In this document: positions 14,651-17,854 of the stretch, in pieces
Layout of the letters: every line of letters begins with the position of its first letter
Numbering within the stretch: position 1 is the first letter of the stretch
The notes under the pieces: model-generated
The model's database searches: none
What the model saw: only the letters and a program-made list of their open reading frames with translations
Told to the model about the DNA's origin: nothing
NCBI GenBank assembly: GCA_029974875.1
Contig: JARKQP010000810.1
Coordinates: 1-17,854 of the forward strand
Direction of reading: 5' to 3'
From: Mobilitalea sp.
Lineage (GTDB): Bacteria > Bacillota_A > Clostridia > Lachnospirales > Lachnospiraceae
Length of the DNA: 17,854 nucleotides
Position numbers and translations under genes: made by a program

Positions 14651-16876
14651 TTACCTTTCATGGAAAGTACGATGGATTACATCCAGCTGCTGTTCCCTGC
14701 TCAACCTAATGAAATTAACTGCATAACCGGATACACGGATGGTCAGCTGAGGATATTTTTCCGGGTGCTCCATTGCATCCAGCAGGGTCTCACGGTCAAA
14801 TACGTTAACATTGATATGATGACCCTTGCTATGGAAATAACCGTCAAGTAAGCCAACCAGATTATCAACACGCTCCTCCTTATTCTTTCCAAGGGCTTTC
14901 GGAATGATGGAGAAGGTATAGGATATTCCGTCCTCCGCATGCTTATAAGGCAGTTTGGCAACTGACATCATGGAAGCGACCGCTCCCTTCGTATCCCTGC
15001 CATGCATCGGATTTGCGCCAGGAGCGAAGGGCTCCCCTTTCTTACGTCCATCCGGGGTACTACCCGTCTTCTTACCATACACTACATTGGAGGTAATGGT
15101 AAGTACCGACAGCGTCTGCTTGGCATCACGGTAGGTTTTTACCTTACGGAGCTTATTCATAAAGCGTTCTACAATTTCAATCGCTATTTGATCCACCCTG
15201 TCATCATTATTTCCATAGGCAGGATACTCTCCTTCTATTTCATAATCTACCGCCAGGCCGGCTTCGTTACGGACCGCCTTTACCTTTGCATACTTGATTG
15301 CCGACAGGGAATCGGCGACCACGGAAAGTCCGGCAATACCGCAGGCCTCCGTACGAAGGATGTTGATATCATGAAGCGCCATCTGAAGCTGCTCATAATT
15401 ATATTTATCATGCATGTAATGAATTACATTCAGGGTATTGATATAAAGCTCGGACAACCAATCCATGGTCTGGTCAAATTTGCTCATCACCTCATCATAA
15501 TCCAGATAATCGCCTGTGACCGGGGCAAACATCGGGGCAACCTGCTCGCCGTAAATCTCATCCTTACCGCCATTAATCGCATAGAGCAGAGCCTTTGCCA
15601 GATTGGCACGGGCGCCGAAGAACTGCATCTGCTTACCTATTCTCATGGCAGATACGCAGCAAGCAATGCCGTAATCGTCACCCCATACTTCCCTCATGAG
15701 ATCATCACTCTCATACTGGATGGAGCTGGTATCAATGGATACCTTGGAACAGAATTTCTTAAAAGGCTCCGGCAGAAATACGGACCAGAGTACTGTCAGG
15801 TTCGGTTCCGGCGCCGGCCCCAAATTGTACAGGGTATGAAGGACACGGTAGCTGGTCTTCGTAACCAGGGTTCTGCCATCCAGCCCCATACCGCCGATGG
15901 ATTCCGTTACCCAGGTAGGATCCCCGGAGAACAGATCATTGTAGGACGCTGTGCGCAGGAAACGGACCATACGGAGCTTCATAACGAACTGGTCAATCAA
16001 TTCCTGAACCTCATTCTCGGTAATGACTCCATTGTTCAGGTCTCTTTCATAATAAATATCCAGGAAGGTAGAAACACGGCCAAGGCTCATGGCAGCACCG
16101 TCCTGCTCCTTGATTGCACCCAGATAAGCAAAATAGGTCCACTGTGTAGCCTCAAAGGAATTAGCTGCAGGATTACCGATATCATAACCATAGGAAGCCG
16201 CCATCTGCTTTAACTGCTTCAGGGCTTTTATCTGCTCCGAGATCTCCTCTCTCAGGCGGATATCAGGGGATTCAAGGATTGGGATCTCCAGCAGCTTCTT
16301 CTCCTGGATCTTCTCTTCAACCAAAAAGTCCACTCCATATAAGGCCACCCTACGGTAGTCTCCAATAATACGCCCACGGCCATAAGCGTCAGGAAGCCCG
16401 GTAATGATTCCTGTATGCCTTGCCTTCTTCATGGCATCCGTATAAGCATCGAATACACCGTCATTATGGGTCTTACGGTTCTGTGAATAAATTTCCTCTG
16501 TCTTCTTATCCAAAGTATAACCATAAGCCTCCAGGGCATTCTTTACCACCCGGATACCGCCGTTTGGCATAATTCCCCTCTTTAACGGCTTGTCGGTCTG
16601 AAATCCGACAATAACCTCTCTTTCCTTGTCCAGATATCCCGCCTCAAAAGCAGTAATCGTAGAAGGAACAGAAGTTTCGGCATCAATAATGCCCTTCTTC
16701 GACTCCTCCTTCATCAGCTCCATTACCTGCTCCCAAAGCTCAGTAGTCCTCTTGGTAGGACCTACCAAAAAAGAATCATCCCCCTCATAGGGCGTATAAT
16801 TATGTTGAATAAAACTCCGGACGTTCACATTAGTCATCCAGCTTCCAGAATCAAATCCGTGCCATTCTTGTCTCAT
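14651..16876 (-). CDS. pflB: Formate acetyltransferase (pyruvate formate-lyase)
   Basis: 741 residues, a glycyl radical enzyme turning pyruvate and CoA into acetyl-CoA and formate in anaerobic mixed-acid fermentation. The paired catalytic cysteines are Cys406-Cys407 in [13 protein letters not shown], and the radical site is Gly717 in RVSGYAVNF near the C-terminus. The adjacent double Cys and the length mark a true pyruvate formate-lyase rather than a diol dehydratase or other glycyl radical enzyme. The ATG at 16876 is preferred over one 15 bases earlier, because GGAGGAG lies six bases before it and the earlier ATG overlaps that site. pflA follows on the same strand. The upstream region is unusually long and holds two possible promoters. 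Confidence 0.96.
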   Translation of the reverse strand: MRQEWHGFDSGSWMTNVNVRSFIQHNYTPYEGDDSFLVGPTKRTTELWEQVMELMKEESKKGIIDAETSVPSTITAFEAGYLDKEREVIVGFQTDKPLKRGIMPNGGIRVVKNALEAYGYTLDKKTEEIYSQNRKTHNDGVFDAYTDAMKKARHTGIITGLPDAYGRGRIIGDYRRVALYGVDFLVEEKIQEKKLLEIPILESPDIRLREEISEQIKALKQLKQMAASYGYDIGNPAANSFEATQWTYFAYLGAIKEQDGAAMSLGRVSTFLDIYYERDLNNGVITENEVQELIDQFVMKLRMVRFLRTASYNDLFSGDPTWVTESIGGMGLDGRTLVTKTSYRVLHTLYNLGPAPEPNLTVLWSVFLPEPFKKFCSKVSIDTSSIQYESDDLMREVWGDDYGIACCVSAMRIGKQMQFFGARANLAKALLYAINGGKDEIYGEQVAPMFAPVTGDYLDYDEVMSKFDQTMDWLSELYINTLNVIHYMHDKYNYEQLQMALHDINILRTEACGIAGLSVVADSLSAIKYAKVKAVRNEAGLAVDYEIEGEYPAYGNNDDRVDQIAIEIVERFMNKLRKVKTYRDAKQTLSVLTITSNVVYGKKTGSTPDGRKKGEPFAPGANPMHGRDTKGAVASMMSVAKLPYKHAEDGISYTFSIIPKALGKNKEERVDNLVGLLDGYFHSKGHHINVNVFDRETLLDAMEHPEKYPQLTIRVSGYAVNFIRLSREQQLDVIHRTFHER

Positions 16877-16902
16877 ATGTTTCTCCTCCATTCAATTATG
16901 CC

Positions 16903-16927
16903 TGCCAATATTATAACACTCTTGGCA
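16903..16927 (-). promoter_or_regulatory. Proximal pflB promoter within an inverted repeat
   Basis: The minus strand has TGTTATAAT (16918-16910), an extended -10, about 35 bases before the pflB ATG. It lies between the two halves of TGCCAA-N13-TTGGCA, so a bound dimer could cover the -10. No -35 match is evident. Confidence 0.45.
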
Positions 16928-16997
16928 TTAATTTATTTGAAGCACTCATACAACCAGGTATACAATTCCATACCCATCGTGCCACTTACCCACATCA

Positions 16998-17032
16998 ATC
17001 CTATCATCTTTTAAAATCCCTGTCAATGTCAA
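16998..17032 (-). promoter_or_regulatory. Distal pflB promoter candidate
   Basis: Two abutting minus-strand -35 boxes, TTGACATTGACA (17032-17021). The second has TAGGAT (17003-16998) after 17 bases; the first has GATGAT after 18. The Fur-like box abuts on the upstream side. Confidence 0.4.
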
Positions 17033-17033
17033 T

Positions 17034-17048
17034 TGATAATAGCTATCA
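17034..17048. promoter_or_regulatory. Fur-box-like inverted repeat
   Basis: TGATAATAGCTATCA matches 12 of 14 defined positions of the 7-1-7 Fur/PerR-type box TGATAATNATTATCA. It sits two bases upstream of the distal pflB -35 boxes. The sequence alone does not show which regulator binds. Confidence 0.35.
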
Positions 17049-17244
17049 TTTCTGATTTCGACCTAATTTCGTCAAATTGTATATAAACAAACCATTACCC
17101 CGGCCCAAAAACCCATATCCCCTGTACAAAATATATCAAAAGCCAATCCATTCATCATAATACAGAAAGAATACAAATTCTATACCAAACCTATCACTTC
17201 CAAAATTTACATCCTATTTATAGCACATTTCTTCCTCTCTAGTC

Positions 17245-17260
17245 TGTGATTCAAATCACG
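17245..17260. promoter_or_regulatory. Crp/Fnr-like palindrome
   Basis: TGTGATTCAAATCACG matches 9 of 10 defined positions of TGTGA-N6-TCACA. It lies about 370 bases before the pflB start. Crp/Fnr-family proteins control pfl in other bacteria; here this is only a sequence match. Confidence 0.35.
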
Positions 17261-17302
17261 ATAACAGCCTCTCTAATCCACTACCCCAAATCATCCCTCC
17301 CC

Positions 17303-17421
17303 TACATTGATCCTACCTATACATTGATTCTTCCACTACATTAATCCTTCACTTACATTAACCCTTCACTTACATTGATTCATCCTCTACATTGACCCTA
17401 TCCCTACATTGATGCTTCTCT
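17303..17421. repeat. 17-bp tandem repeat, seven units
   Basis: Units start exactly every 17 bases: 17303, 17320, 17337, 17354, 17371, 17388 and 17405. The core TACATTRAY is kept in all but the last base of the final unit, and is followed by a variable C/T-rich eight bases. Degenerate units flank it at 17286 and 17422. On the pflB strand each unit reads as a purine-rich tract followed by ATGTA. Confidence 0.9.
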
Positions 17422-17565
17422 CACATTTCCGGGACGCATTTTCACTATGTGCCCCCCACTAAAGCGCCATGCAGAACCAGCGCATTAAACTCCCCAACAA
17501 AGAACCTTGAATTAACATCATTCTACCTTGGTACACTATTTTTGTCTATTACAATTCCTAGCAAT

Positions 17566-17642
17566 CATATTACAGTTTTATTCAAAAAAAGTATAAACAC
17601 ACCCACAAGCACCCTAAGTCAACCATATTACAACCTTATTCA
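17566..17642. repeat. Pair of near-identical 19-bp direct repeats
   Basis: CATATTACAGTTTTATTCA (17566-17584) and CATATTACAACCTTATTCA (17624-17642) match at 16 of 19 positions and start 58 bases apart. No function is evident. Confidence 0.5.
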
Positions 17643-17787
17643 CTTCGCCAATCACAGCACTTCCCACATATCTCTACTACTTTTCCGATTACATATCTTG
17701 CTTTTCCCATTGCAATATTCCACAAACCTATATCCCACAGGAAGAGGGGCAGGGGTGATAGAGAAGTGTTTGCTTTACCGTTACAGC

Positions 17788-17854
17788 GGTGCAAAAATGT
17801 TCGTGGAGGGCGGACGCATTCCTCTGTCCTGACCGCCACGAACATTTTTGTACC
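17788..17854. terminator. Strong inverted repeat at the right edge, likely bidirectional terminator
   Basis: 17788-17806 pairs with 17836-17854 (18 of 19, the other a G-T), with A5 in one arm and T5 in the other. An inner GGAC/GTCC stem at 17812-17829 adds to it. The next gene is outside the window, so which transcript it serves is unknown. Confidence 0.5.

Larger units (their letters stand above)
16877..17854. other. Long noncoding region upstream of pflB
   Basis: 978 bases without a credible gene. The plus strand is poor in G from about 16930 to 17740. It holds an extended -10 inside an inverted repeat (16903-16927), a second promoter candidate (16998-17032), a Fur-like box (17034-17048), a Crp/Fnr-like palindrome (17245-17260), seven 17-bp tandem repeats (17303-17421), a near-identical 19-bp pair and an edge hairpin (17788-17854). 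I see nothing clear at 17050-17240 or 17645-17785. Confidence 0.7.

Noticed and set aside
15002..16213. A 403-codon open frame on the plus strand opposite pflB
   Set aside because: It lies wholly antisense to a well-supported pflB, its product is rich in Ile, His and Arg with no family pattern, and there is no ribosome binding site or promoter. It is a codon-bias shadow.
17303..17421. CRISPR array
   Set aside because: The units are directly abutting at 17 bp with no unique spacers, and no cas gene is present.
17303..17421. Plasmid-type iterons and a replication origin
   Set aside because: No initiator gene, DnaA boxes or AT-rich unwinding element is visible, and the neighbours are chromosomal fermentation genes.
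17449..17832. A 127-codon open frame in the right-hand noncoding region
   Set aside because: The product is rich in Thr, Ser, Pro, Leu and His, as expected from a G-poor sequence. It has no ribosome binding site and runs into the edge hairpin.

Overview
The window reads as chromosome of an anaerobic, low-to-mid GC Firmicute, most likely a Lachnospiraceae-type gut Clostridium. This is inferred from the AGGAGG-type ribosome binding sites, the sigma-A promoters with AT-rich spacers, the pflB-pflA formate pathway, and the ribose-type sugar ABC transporter next to Gfo/Idh/MocA dehydrogenases. No species-level marker is present. No tRNA, rRNA, transposase or CRISPR array was seen.

Layout. Bases 1-833 (-) hold most of a PdxA-family dehydrogenase, cut by the left edge. 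Bases 1055-1474 (-) encode a small two-helix membrane protein. Bases 1708-3750 (+) encode a 680-residue LacI-type regulator with a second, complete sugar-binding domain at its C-terminus. Bases 3881-9759 (-) form a five-gene operon: TIM-barrel sugar isomerase-like enzyme, lipoprotein binding protein, ABC ATPase, permease, and Gfo/Idh/MocA oxidoreductase. Facing away from it, 10154-12256 (+) is a two-gene operon of a second TIM-barrel enzyme and a second Gfo/Idh/MocA oxidoreductase. Then come an araC-type regulator with a clpP paralogue (12450-13450, -) and pflB with its activase pflA (13661-16876, -). The last ~980 bases hold no credible gene but carry a 17-bp tandem repeat and several candidate control sites.

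The centre of interest is 1.6-12.3 kb. The same palindrome, ATATTTGCGCAAATAT, sits just downstream of both divergent promoters (9791-9806 and 10050-10067). A weaker copy abuts the regulator's own promoter (1626-1641). This points to one regulon controlled by the LacI-type protein. The regulator's C-terminal half is plainly homologous to the operon's own binding protein, so the cell appears to sense the imported compound with a cytoplasmic copy of the transporter's receptor.

The enzyme content, two Gfo/Idh/MocA dehydrogenases and two TIM-barrel lyase/isomerase-like proteins, matches the enzyme set known for levoglucosan and 3-keto-glycoside breakdown: oxidation at C3, elimination, hydration, reduction. 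The substrate cannot be read from the sequence. The proposal is import of a glycoside, anhydrosugar or cyclitol, its conversion to a common sugar, and induction when the ligand binds the regulator.
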